Shown here in pieces: positions 45,527-54,024 of a stretch of 64,000 nt of DNA. The stretch is from Desulfobacter postgatei 2ac9 (GTDB lineage: Bacteria > Desulfobacterota > Desulfobacteria > Desulfobacterales > Desulfobacteraceae). A model generated the notes under the pieces. It was not told where the DNA came from, did not search any database, and saw nothing but the letters and a program-made list of their open reading frames with translations. The DNA is taken from the NCBI RefSeq assembly GCF_000233695.2, contig NZ_CM001488.1:986792-1050791 (forward strand), given 5' to 3'. The position numbers and the translations under genes are program-made. Every line of letters starts with the position of its first letter. Positions within the stretch are counted from its first letter, which is position 1.

Positions 45527-47692
45527 CTATGGGATGGGTAAAGCACCGGTGTTTGCGGCGTTGGAAACCGCAGCTTTTCGGCGCAGGCAGTTATTACACA
45601 GCAGCCGTTTTTCCGTGGCCGGTGTGATGTTCCTGGTTTTTCCAGCAATAAAGCGGGTGTATTCCACAGAGCCAAGTTTCGCACCGCAGGATTCACAATA
45701 CTGGATAGTCTGGCTGTTCAGGATAGTGCCGCATAGCAAAAGTCTTCGCCGGCCATTTTTTTCATCAATTTTTAATGCATCATTTTCACAATTGGCCGCA
45801 CATGCCCCGCAGGTGATACAGCTCTCCGCCGTGACCCTGAAATCAGTGGGGCCGCTTTCATCAAAATCAAGGTATCCCAGCTTCAGGGCATTGATCCCCA
45901 TTTTATCCCGGCAGATATCCACGCATTTGCCGCAACGGCGGCAGATGTCACAGCGCAGGCACCGGGCAGCCTCCTGGCGGACATCGGCTTCCTCATACCC
46001 CAGTTCTACCTGCTGGAAGGTCGTTCTGCGCCGGTAGAGGTTAAGCGTGGGCATTTTTGGCGGTTTAATGGTCATTTTCTGGTGGGCCGTCATTTCAATA
46101 ACGGGTTCCGTCTTGTGGCGTACGGGCGTTCTGGGGGCGCGAGGCTGGGGAATACCGCGAAGGTAACGATCAATGGCATCAGCAGCCCGTTTACCGCCGC
46201 CAATGGCTTCGATCACTGTTGCGGGGCCGGAAACCGCGTCTCCGGCGGCAAAGACGCCTGGCTGGGCCGTTTCCATACCGGCGTGATTAACATCAATGGT
46301 GCCCCGGCGGCTCCAGTTGATGCCGGTAAACGCTTCCATCCCTTCGTTGTCCACATACTGGCCAATGGCGGAGATCACGACATCTGCCCGGATCTCAAAC
46401 TCTTTGCCTTCAATGGGAACCGGTGCAAGGCGGTTGGAGGCTTTTTTTGCTTTCAGTTCTGCCTTGATACATGAAAGGGTATGAATATTGTGCCATTCAC
46501 CCTTTACTGCGGCGGGAATGGTCAGAAAAGAGAATTCAATGCCTTCCTCTTCGGCCTGTTCCACCTCCTCCACATCCGCAGGCATCTGATCCCGGGTCCG
46601 TCTATAGGCAATGGTGACACGCTCGGCGCCCAGGCGCAGGCTGGTGCGCGCCGCATCAATGGCTACGTTGCCGCCGCCCACCACCACCACATTCTTTCCC
46701 GGACAGTGATGATCGCCCAGGGCGACATCTCTCAGAAAACGGACCGCTTCGATAACTTTTGGAAAATCCTTTTCTCCCTCAATACTCAAGGTCCATGCCT
46801 TATGGGCACCAATGGCGATGCAATAGGCCTCAAATCCTTCCCGGTCCAGTTCGTCCTTGGTGACATCCTTGCCGAACCGGGTATTGTACTGGATTTCTAC
46901 GCCCAGGTCTTCAATCATGGCCACTTCCCGGTCAATGACTTCCCCTGGCAGGCGGTACCGGGGAATACCCACCATGAGCATACCGCCGGCCACGGGCAAG
47001 GCTTCAATGATCCTGACACCGTATCCCCTGAGCGCCAGATAATAAGCACAGGAAAGGCCCCCCGGGCCTGCGCCGACCACACATACCTTTTTGCCGTTGG
47101 CAGGCTTGGGGATGGGATTGGTATAGGCCCGCTGGGACATGGCGCGTTCGGCAGCAAATGCTTTTAGAAATTTAATGGAGATGGCTTTGTCGATTCTGGC
47201 CCTGACACACATCATTTCACAGGGCCGGGTACAGATCAGGCCGCACACCCAGGGCAGCGGATTGTCCCGTCTGATCACCTCAATGGCTTCGGCATCCTTT
47301 CCCTGGGCGATGAGCGCAAGGTATGTGGGGATGTCAATCCCGGCGGGGCATGCCATCTGGCAGGGGGAGGGGGCAAGTTTTCCACAGTCGTGGGTGGGAC
47401 AGTTCCGGGTCTGGATATGGTTGATAAATACCTCCCGGTGATCGGCCAGAAGCCCTTGAATGGTCATGCCTGCCTGCCGGGTCTGTTCCGGGTTGCCGGC
47501 ATCATTAAATTCGTTGACCAGGGCTTCAATGGCGCCCAGGTGTTCCTCTCCTGCTGTGCCTTCGGCTATCTCTTCGGCCAGAACAAGAATTTGTTCGCAA
47601 ATTCGTCGTCCCTTTGGGTCGGGCAGTCCTTTGGGTCCGATCAGTTGGGTTAAAAAAAGGATGGTTTGTCGAACCGGGCAGATCTTGTCCAT
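45527..47692 (-). CDS. NAD(P)H-binding FAD/Fe-S oxidoreductase (GltD-like with ferredoxin and Zn-ribbon tail)
   Basis: A 721-residue electron-transfer subunit. Order: a helical N-terminal extension (about 1-95); the GltD-type Fe-S-binding Cys segment (PSPCQMACPAGIDIPTY, CGLICTRPCEMMC); FAD site VVGAGPGGLSCAYYLA; NAD(P)H site VVVVGGGNVAIDAARTSLR; and FAADGAVSGP-type FAD closing region (FAAGDAVSGPATVIEA). Two 4Fe-4S clusters follow (CLRCDICRRCGKC, CITCGACAANC), then a terminal zinc-ribbon-like part (YCESCGAKLG, CNNCLRRK). ATG 47692 is chosen because AAGGAG lies 5 nt upstream. It probably passes electrons between NAD(P)H and the molybdoenzyme through the ferredoxin subunit next door. Confidence 0.88.
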   Translation of the reverse strand: MDKICPVRQTILFLTQLIGPKGLPDPKGRRICEQILVLAEEIAEGTAGEEHLGAIEALVNEFNDAGNPEQTRQAGMTIQGLLADHREVFINHIQTRNCPTHDCGKLAPSPCQMACPAGIDIPTYLALIAQGKDAEAIEVIRRDNPLPWVCGLICTRPCEMMCVRARIDKAISIKFLKAFAAERAMSQRAYTNPIPKPANGKKVCVVGAGPGGLSCAYYLALRGYGVRIIEALPVAGGMLMVGIPRYRLPGEVIDREVAMIEDLGVEIQYNTRFGKDVTKDELDREGFEAYCIAIGAHKAWTLSIEGEKDFPKVIEAVRFLRDVALGDHHCPGKNVVVVGGGNVAIDAARTSLRLGAERVTIAYRRTRDQMPADVEEVEQAEEEGIEFSFLTIPAAVKGEWHNIHTLSCIKAELKAKKASNRLAPVPIEGKEFEIRADVVISAIGQYVDNEGMEAFTGINWSRRGTIDVNHAGMETAQPGVFAAGDAVSGPATVIEAIGGGKRAADAIDRYLRGIPQPRAPRTPVRHKTEPVIEMTAHQKMTIKPPKMPTLNLYRRRTTFQQVELGYEEADVRQEAARCLRCDICRRCGKCVDICRDKMGINALKLGYLDFDESGPTDFRVTAESCITCGACAANCENDALKIDEKNGRRRLLLCGTILNSQTIQYCESCGAKLGSVEYTRFIAGKTRNITPATEKRLLCNNCLRRKAAVSNAANTGALPIP

Positions 47693-47701
47693 ATTCACTC
47701 C

Positions 47702-48217
47702 TTAAAAGCCTGTGTTCTTAAAGGAAGTTACGGACGCTGCATGGCGCGCTCTTCGGATCTGAGTCCTTTGTTCGACCGTGCCGAACTTAAGGCAGCCTGT
47801 GGTGCAGCTCGTCACGCAGGCAGGGGCAAGGCCCTGGTCGATTCGATCCATGCAGAAATCGCATTTTTCAACCTTGCCGATCTCCTGGTTCCACTGGGGT
47901 GCCCCCCAGGGACAGGCGGATATGCAGATTTTGCATCCCACGCAAAGGTCCTGTTCCACAAATACGATTCCGTCTTTGCTGCGCTGCTGCATGGCGCCGG
48001 TGGGGCAGGCCGAAACGCACCAGGGGTTTTCGCAATGAAAGCAGGACATATAAACAAATGATCTCCTTGGCATCTCTCCAACGGTCTTGGGATCCACCTC
48101 GATAATCTGGCAGAGTTTCGGCCCTGGGGGTAATTTTTTGTTGGCCTTACACACGACCTCGCAAGTGTGGCAGCCGATGCATTTTTTAGTATCCTGAAAC
48201 AGGTAGTATTGGCTCAT
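47702..48217 (-). CDS. 4Fe-4S ferredoxin subunit (DmsB/HycB type)
   Basis: A 171-residue electron-transfer subunit with four Cys clusters in the DmsB/CooF pattern: CIGCHTCEVVC, CENPWCVSACPTGA, CVGCKICISACPWGAP and CDFCMDRI with a late CVTSC. It therefore binds up to four 4Fe-4S clusters. There is no Tat signal, so the complex is cytoplasmic. GGAGG lies 4 nt before the ATG. It sits between the catalytic molybdoenzyme and the flavin subunit and is the natural wire between them. Confidence 0.93.
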   Translation of the reverse strand: MSQYYLFQDTKKCIGCHTCEVVCKANKKLPPGPKLCQIIEVDPKTVGEMPRRSFVYMSCFHCENPWCVSACPTGAMQQRSKDGIVFVEQDLCVGCKICISACPWGAPQWNQEIGKVEKCDFCMDRIDQGLAPACVTSCTTGCLKFGTVEQRTQIRRARHAASVTSFKNTGF

Positions 48218-48356
48218 GGTGCCTCCGGTGTCCAGCTTGACACATATCTGGTTTATCTTTTATGAAAGTCAAAATAATTTATCTAATTTAAGTTAATTTT
48301 AATTTTGCAGGCCCTTGGGTTTTGGATGGTATCCGTTTCCAGGTAGTGTTACGCTG

Positions 48357-48397
48357 GTGCGCAATAAATATTTTGCACCGCATATTTTTTATTGCGC
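48357..48397. repeat. Overlapping inverted repeats at the 3' end of the molybdoenzyme gene
   Basis: GCGCAATAAA (48359-48368) is mirrored by TTTATTGCGC (48388-48397), overlapping the stop codon. Within it GGTGC (48357-48361) is mirrored by GCACC (near 48375-48379). A similar palindrome occurs upstream of the gene at 50720-50743. It may be a 3' RNA stem or a protein site. Confidence 0.5.
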
Positions 48398-50482
48398 CTG
48401 TCCCTTGGACACCGTGATAAAGTGCTCCTGGTACGCAACGGCACCGCCGGCTTTATCCCAGATATCCAGGCCGCCTGCCATGAATTTGTTATCCGCAAGG
48501 CCCTTGCCGAATGCCCGGCTTTCGGCCTTAATGCGGTGGCCAAATCCGTGGATCACAAAAACGGCCTCCGGGTGGATATGGTCTGTGACCTGGGCCCGGA
48601 TGGTTTCCGAGTAGCCGTTTTGACTCACGGTGACAATGTCCCTGTCTGATATGTTAAGCTTTTGGGCTTCGGCCGTGTTGATCCACAAGGTGTTTTCCGG
48701 CATCTGTTCGTTTAACAGGGGATTATTTACGGTATGGCCTTGGGTGTGAATGGCGCATCGGCCGAATGTCAATCTGTATTCACCCGCCTTTGGAGATGTC
48801 GGCGGCTCATAGGGCTTTAGAGAGGGCTGGCCGTTTTCTTCCAGTTTTTTGGAAAGGATTTCAATTTTTCCCGAATCGGTATTAAATGTGTAGTCTTCAA
48901 ACTTTTTATATATTGCCTCCTCTGCCAGATTCGCCAGCCCTTTGGCATTGAAATCCTCAATGGTCATGCCGGTATCCCTGAGCTGAAATTTCCACAGGTC
49001 TTCCACCCGGTCAAAGACCAGTTCCGGCAGGTTCATGCGGCGGGCGAGGCCTGAGATGATTTCCCAGTCTGCCAAAGAGTCGTATCTGGGTGCCACTGCC
49101 CGTTTTCGGACAAAAAAGTACGGTTTCAGGTCATTTTTTGTGGCGATGAGACTTTCGCGCTCAAGGTAGGTGGAAAGCGGCAGGACCACATCTGAATGCC
49201 AGGCCGTGTCTGACCATGAAAAAGTAACGGAAACGAGCAGGTCAAGGTTATCCCACATCCGCCGCAGGCGGTCCGGGTCCGGATATCCCATGAGCGGATC
49301 ATGGCGGTAGGCGATATAGGCTTTAATGGGGTAGGGCGACTGTTCTTCAATGGCCTTGAACAGTAAATGTGCCAGACCCGGGCCATTTTCAAAATGGGTG
49401 TATTTCCACCCCACGCCGTCGGCACGTTTCTCCTTTGGTGCGGGATAAAGATCCATGAATGATTTTAAGCCGTTCACACCAACGTCAGCAGGTTTTGATA
49501 CAAAAGGAAGCCCGCCTTTGGCGCCATAGCTGCCCAAAAGGGCGTTGATGATATAGATGGAGCGGCAGATATAAAAGGAGTCTTTGTACCTTGCTGTCAT
49601 CCAGCCCGGATGCCAGATCACTGACGGTGCCGCCTTTGCCAGTTCCTCCACAAAATTGCGAAGCGTTGTTGCTTCAATGCCGGTCTCTTTTTCAGCCCAC
49701 TCAGGTGTATAAGGGGTTATAAATTGTTCAAGAGCCTGGAATCCTTCCACGTAGCGGTTGACAAATTGTTCATCATAGAGCCGCTTGTTGATCAGTTCAT
49801 GGATGACTGCCAGGTTAAAGGCATAGTCGGTGCCCGGTCGGATCATCATAAACCGGCTGGCCTTGGCTGCGGATATATTGGCCCGGATATCGATCACCGT
49901 GAGTTTACATCCTTTTTCCAGGGCGTCCATAAGGTTGTTCACTTCCTGGACATTAATGGCTTCAAAAATATTTCTGAACTGGAGTACCACGTGCTTTGCG
50001 TTTTTAAAGTCGTAGGCGACGGCTTTTCTGCCCATACCGGTCAAGGAGAGCGCCGCATGCTGGACGTTTCTGGCACAGGAGGAGTCGTGATTATTGTAGT
50101 TGGGAGTGCCAATACCCTTAAGAAAGGCCCGGTGCATGTCCCTGAACGGTCCGCTCCTGTCAGAAAATGAGATGGCTCGTGCTCCGTATTCGGCCTTAAC
50201 CTGGTTGAGTTTCTCTGCCACATAATCCAGTGCTTGGTCCCAGGTGGCTTTGCGCCACTTTCCTTCCCCTCGCTCACCTGCGCGAATCAAAGGCGTCTGC
50301 GGCCGCTCGCTATCGTGGAGAAGGGCTGTCCCTGCCGCACCTCTCGGGCAGACCGCCCCCTTCATGGCCGGGAGATGGGGGTTGCCTGAAATAAATTCAA
50401 CCTGGCCGTTTTCAACTTCCACCTGGATGGGACAGCGTATCGTACACATACCGCAGACACTGAACACCGATTTTTTGGTCAT
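48389..50482 (-). CDS. Molybdopterin oxidoreductase catalytic subunit
   Basis: A 697-residue Mo/W-bis-MGD enzyme of the DMSO-reductase superfamily. The N-terminal 4Fe-4S motif is C-x2-C-x3-C-x27-C (Cys10, 13, 17, 45; VCGMCTIRCPIQ). A Cys in HDSSCARN (Cys136) is at the position of the metal ligand. A C-terminal dinucleotide-binding domain ends with the usual VFVIHGFGHR region. No Tat signal is visible, so it works in the cytoplasm. ATG 50482 follows AGGGAG by 7 nt; an upstream in-frame codon at 50539 is unlikely. The Cys ligand groups it with formate-dehydrogenase-, nitrate- or polysulfide-type enzymes, but the substrate is open. It heads the cluster behind a sigma-54-like promoter. Confidence 0.92.
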   Translation of the reverse strand: MTKKSVFSVCGMCTIRCPIQVEVENGQVEFISGNPHLPAMKGAVCPRGAAGTALLHDSERPQTPLIRAGERGEGKWRKATWDQALDYVAEKLNQVKAEYGARAISFSDRSGPFRDMHRAFLKGIGTPNYNNHDSSCARNVQHAALSLTGMGRKAVAYDFKNAKHVVLQFRNIFEAINVQEVNNLMDALEKGCKLTVIDIRANISAAKASRFMMIRPGTDYAFNLAVIHELINKRLYDEQFVNRYVEGFQALEQFITPYTPEWAEKETGIEATTLRNFVEELAKAAPSVIWHPGWMTARYKDSFYICRSIYIINALLGSYGAKGGLPFVSKPADVGVNGLKSFMDLYPAPKEKRADGVGWKYTHFENGPGLAHLLFKAIEEQSPYPIKAYIAYRHDPLMGYPDPDRLRRMWDNLDLLVSVTFSWSDTAWHSDVVLPLSTYLERESLIATKNDLKPYFFVRKRAVAPRYDSLADWEIISGLARRMNLPELVFDRVEDLWKFQLRDTGMTIEDFNAKGLANLAEEAIYKKFEDYTFNTDSGKIEILSKKLEENGQPSLKPYEPPTSPKAGEYRLTFGRCAIHTQGHTVNNPLLNEQMPENTLWINTAEAQKLNISDRDIVTVSQNGYSETIRAQVTDHIHPEAVFVIHGFGHRIKAESRAFGKGLADNKFMAGGLDIWDKAGGAVAYQEHFITVSKGQAQ

Positions 50483-50563
50483 ATTTGTTCTCCCTGAAGA
50501 ACTGTTATTTTTCCGGAACCATGGTCCGGGATATATCATTTTTTAATTCAAAATCCTCCGAAC

Positions 50564-50580
50564 TGCCATAACCATGCCAA
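50564..50580 (-). promoter_or_regulatory. Candidate sigma-54 promoter for the molybdoenzyme cluster
   Basis: On the minus strand TTGGCATGGTTATGGCA reads as a -24/-12 element (consensus TTGGCACG-N4-TTGCW). The invariant GG and GC are 12 nt apart and there are two mismatches. It lies about 80 nt ahead of the ATG at 50482. Its -24 half is one arm of a perfect inverted repeat (CCATGCCAA 50572-50580 / TTGGCATGG 50585-50593). The NtrC-type regulator at 39960-41375 in the same cluster supports it. Confidence 0.6.
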
Positions 50581-50719
50581 AGACTTGGCATGGTCTAAAG
50601 GTTTTTTTTGAAGAGGATTTAATGTATTGAATTTGAAATATATTTTATGATTGTCCGCCTGCCGATTTTCCTACTGATAAGGGGTTGAATTCATTTCCAG
50701 GTAAGAGAGCAGATGGCTT

Positions 50720-50743
50720 GGGTGCAATTATTTTATTGCACCC
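50720..50743. promoter_or_regulatory. Palindrome upstream of the molybdoenzyme promoter
   Basis: GGGTGCAAT (50720-50728) and ATTGCACCC (50735-50743) form a perfect 9-bp inverted repeat about 150-175 bp upstream of the predicted sigma-54 start. That is a usual place for an activator site. The rest of the 387-nt gap between the divergent genes (50483-50869) shows no gene. Confidence 0.45.
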
Positions 50744-50869
50744 ATTCGGGTGGGATATGTGTTCGTTAGCCTCTTTAATCAGCGAACGTTGAGTTATAAA
50801 CTTGAATCCTGTATGCTATATGGTGCTGTGTCAGAAACGTATTTCAAAGATAATGAGTCGGTTTAAACA

Positions 50870-51625
50870 GTGGCGGATTTTAAAACACATCTTACCGTGG
50901 CAAGCATCGCAAGCAGCATTGCGGCAACAATGCTGTTTGCAGCGTCAGTTGCGTCTCCCCAGGAAGTGCTGCTTTACTTTGTTCTCGGGGTGGTGGGCGG
51001 CCTGTTGCCGGACATTGATTCAGACGCTTCTTTAACTGTCCGATTGCTGTTTACATTTATTGCAACAGTGATTTCTTTTTTAGTGGTGTTCAAGCAGCGT
51101 GCCGATAACACAGTGATTGAGTTGTTCATCATCTGGGCGGTAAGTTTTATTTTTATAAAAATTTTTATTTTTTCTTTATTTACGAAGCTGACGGTCCACC
51201 GAGGCATTATTCATTCCATACCGGCGGCAGTGGCCTTTGGATGCATGGCTGCAATCGGTTTAAATCGCGTGTTCCATTTCAATGATTTTGTCTCCTGGAT
51301 GGCCGGGGGATTCGTTTTTTGCGGTTCGATCCTGCACCTTATACTTGATGAGCTGTTCAGTCTCGATTTTTTAAACTTGAAAAAGAAAAAATCTTCAGGC
51401 ACGGCATTTAAATTTGGAAGCCTTGGAAATATTAAGGCAACCATCGCCATTTATATGCTCATTGCCGTTTTGTTTGTGGCCATGCCCAGTCACACCCGTT
51501 TTATTTCCGTGATTTTTGCCCCTCAAACCTATGAGCATCTCGCGTTTTTTCCCAGTGGAAAATGGTTTAGCCGGCTGTGTGGTGAGCTTGAAAAAACAGA
51601 TATCATAAAACAGAAAAGATTTTGA
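50870..51625 (+). CDS. YdjM-like membrane-bound metal-dependent hydrolase family protein
   Basis: A 251-residue multi-spanning membrane protein of the DUF457/YdjM family. The three acidic/His motifs of the family are present: GLLPDIDSDAS (about 43-53), TVHRGIIHSIPAA (about 106-118) and HLILDELFSLDF (about 160-171). About six hydrophobic segments surround them. The start is GTG 50870, without a strong ribosome-binding site. In E. coli the homologue is SOS-controlled and of unknown function. It is divergent from the molybdoenzyme cluster. Confidence 0.85.
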   Translation: MADFKTHLTVASIASSIAATMLFAASVASPQEVLLYFVLGVVGGLLPDIDSDASLTVRLLFTFIATVISFLVVFKQRADNTVIELFIIWAVSFIFIKIFIFSLFTKLTVHRGIIHSIPAAVAFGCMAAIGLNRVFHFNDFVSWMAGGFVFCGSILHLILDELFSLDFLNLKKKKSSGTAFKFGSLGNIKATIAIYMLIAVLFVAMPSHTRFISVIFAPQTYEHLAFFPSGKWFSRLCGELEKTDIIKQKRF

Positions 51626-51655
51626 GATTCAAACCGCATGCATAAGAGAGGAAAC

Positions 51656-52771
51656 ATGATTGTAGGAATACCCAAGGAGATCAAGTCGGCGGAGAATCGG
51701 GTGTGCATGACTCCGGCGGGAGTGGAGGTGATGATTAAGAGCGGGCACGAGGTTCTGGTGGAGAAAAGCGCCGGGGCGGCAAGCGGCTTTGCCGATGACG
51801 CCTACATCCGGGCCGGAGCCGACATGGTTGATACCCCCAAACAGATCTACGCTGGGGCTGACATGATCATGCACGTTAAAGAACCCTTGCCGCCGGAGTA
51901 CGACCTGATCCGGGAAGGGCAGATCATTTTCACCTATCTCCACCTGGCAGCTGACGAGCTCCAGACCCGGGCATTGATCAAGAGTAAGGCCGTATGCATC
52001 GCTTATGAAACCATCCAGAAGGCCGACGGCACTCTGCCGCTGTTGACCCCCATGAGTGAGGTGGCCGGACGCATGGCCATCCAGGAAAGCGCCAGGTTTT
52101 TGGAGATGACCCATGGCGGCCATGGCATTCTTCTGGGCGGGGTCCCCGGGGTGGAGCTGGCCACGGTGGTGGTGATTGGTGGCGGCGTGGTCGGGGTCAA
52201 TGCGGCCAAGATGGCCTGCGGTCTGGGGGCCAAAGTCTACCTGTTGGATCTGAACCTGGACCGGTTGCGTTACTTGAGCGATGTGATGCCGGCCAACTGC
52301 TTCACCCTGATGTCCAGTCCGGCAACGATTCGCAAACTGGTAAAAAAGGCCGATGTCGTGATCGGGGCTGTGCTGATTCCCGGAGCCAAAGCACCCAAGC
52401 TGGTGACCCGCGATATGCTCAAAACCATGAAGACCGGCTCGGTGCTGGTGGACGTGGCCATCGACCAGGGGGGGTGCTTTGAAACCTCCAAGGCCACCAC
52501 CCATGGCGATCCCACCTTTGTGGTGGAGGGCGTGGTGCACTACTGCGTTGCCAACATGCCTGGAGCAGTTGCCAAGACCTCGACGCTGGCGCTGACCAAC
52601 GCCACACTGCCGTATGCGCTGCAGATCGCCAACCAGGGTTGGAAAGGGGCGATGCAGGCCAACGAGGAGATCAAACGTGGCGCCAACGTCATCAACGGCA
52701 AGGTGACTTACAAGGCTGTGGCCGAGGCTTTCGGTCTGGGTTATACATCCGTGGACGAATTGCTGAATTGA
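51656..52771 (+). CDS. ald: Alanine dehydrogenase
   Basis: NAD-dependent interconversion of L-alanine with pyruvate and ammonia. From ATG 51656 the length is 371 residues, exactly normal. The start IVGIPKEIKSAENRV, substrate Lys/His regions (IMHVKEPLP, TYLHLAAD), the NAD motif VIGGGVVGVNAAKMACGLGA and the late VDVAIDQGG are all present. GAGAGG precedes the ATG; a start at 51638 would add six residues. The gene is noticeably GC-rich relative to its neighbours, so it may have a different history. Confidence 0.96.
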   Translation: MIVGIPKEIKSAENRVCMTPAGVEVMIKSGHEVLVEKSAGAASGFADDAYIRAGADMVDTPKQIYAGADMIMHVKEPLPPEYDLIREGQIIFTYLHLAADELQTRALIKSKAVCIAYETIQKADGTLPLLTPMSEVAGRMAIQESARFLEMTHGGHGILLGGVPGVELATVVVIGGGVVGVNAAKMACGLGAKVYLLDLNLDRLRYLSDVMPANCFTLMSSPATIRKLVKKADVVIGAVLIPGAKAPKLVTRDMLKTMKTGSVLVDVAIDQGGCFETSKATTHGDPTFVVEGVVHYCVANMPGAVAKTSTLALTNATLPYALQIANQGWKGAMQANEEIKRGANVINGKVTYKAVAEAFGLGYTSVDELLN

Positions 52772-52899
52772 AAACGCTGATCAAGTCTGAAATATGCTCT
52801 TTTTCGGATGCCAGCAAGGAGAGAAGCGTCTGGGCGTCTTCTGGATAACGCCTTTGCCCTGCTTGCCTTTCACACTTGAATGGTGTATGACTTTTTGCC

Positions 52900-53856
52900 A
52901 TGGAGACCAGTGAAAAATATCAGGCCCAGGCCCAGATGCTGGCCAACCGGGTAAAAAAAAGATTCAAGCATCTGCATAAGCGGTTCGCAAAACAAAACCT
53001 GGAAGTTTTCCGGCTTTATGACTGGGATATCCCGGAAATCAGGGCTGTGGTGGACTGGTATGCAGGGCATCTTGTGGTGGCAGAATATGCCAGAAAACAG
53101 TCCGATCCGGACTGGCTGCCTCTGATGGGTCAAGCTGTGGCGCAGGCCCTTGATGTTCCGCAGGCAAACCTGCATCTTAAAATCCGTAAAGCAGGCATCA
53201 AGGACGGGGCTCGATACCAAAGGATTAATACCAAGAATAAGAAAATCCCCGTGTGGGAACGCGATCTTCAATTCCTGATCAACCCCAGCGATTATGTGGA
53301 CACGGGGCTATTTTCCGACCACAGGGAGACCCGGATGATGGTCAGGCAGATGTCCCGGGGTAAGGATTTTTTAAATCTGTACTGTTACACCGGGGCTTTC
53401 ACCTGTTATGCGGCAAAGGGAGGGGCTGCCTCCACCCTGTCCGTGGACCGGTCCGAAACCGCCATTACCTGGGTCAAGGAAAATCTGGCCTTAAATCAGT
53501 TGTCGGCATCATGCCACACCCAGGTCCAGATGGATACGTTTGATTTCCTGAAAAAAGCCCTTCGACTTGAACACAGATACGATCTGGCTGTGGTGGACCC
53601 ACCCTCCTATTCCACAACGCGCCTGGACAACATGCACTTTGATATTGCCAAAGACTATCCGTTTTTGCTTAACCAGGTGTTCAAGCTCATGCGCTTGGGG
53701 AGCACGGTCTTTTTTTCCACCAACCACCAAAATTTTTTGTTGGATGAAAACAAGCTTGATGCCGCTGATATTAAAGAGATCACCCAGGAAACAATCCCTG
53801 AGGATTATGTTTCCAAGAAAAAACAGATCCACCGGTGCTGGCGTATCACTTGTTAG
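52900..53856 (+). CDS. rlmK: RlmK-like 23S rRNA (guanine) methyltransferase
   Basis: A class I SAM methyltransferase of 318 residues matching the C-terminal (RlmK) half of the E. coli fused RlmKL protein, which makes m7G2069 in 23S rRNA. Visible are the YQRINTKNKKIPVWE segment, YVDTGLFSDHRETR, the SAM region FLNLYCYTGAFTCYAAKGGA and the catalytic-site motif VVDPPSYS. The N-terminus (RVKKRFKHLHKRFAKQ) fits the RlmK start, so this is a stand-alone enzyme rather than a fragment. The RlmL-like half is encoded convergently at 54787-56076. No clear ribosome-binding site is seen. Confidence 0.88.
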   Translation: METSEKYQAQAQMLANRVKKRFKHLHKRFAKQNLEVFRLYDWDIPEIRAVVDWYAGHLVVAEYARKQSDPDWLPLMGQAVAQALDVPQANLHLKIRKAGIKDGARYQRINTKNKKIPVWERDLQFLINPSDYVDTGLFSDHRETRMMVRQMSRGKDFLNLYCYTGAFTCYAAKGGAASTLSVDRSETAITWVKENLALNQLSASCHTQVQMDTFDFLKKALRLEHRYDLAVVDPPSYSTTRLDNMHFDIAKDYPFLLNQVFKLMRLGSTVFFSTNHQNFLLDENKLDAADIKEITQETIPEDYVSKKKQIHRCWRITC

Positions 53857-54024
53857 AGATATTCAGGATGCAGGCATTGAAACAGGTTCCGGCTTCCAGA
53901 AAATATTTTCGGGTCTACATATTGTGTGACCCCATTTGTTCATATTTTTCAAACTTTGTTGTGGGCCATGCCCGGCAGTTGATATGTCAGGTCAGCCCAC
54001 GGCTGCTATAAGGAAGGAGTGCCC

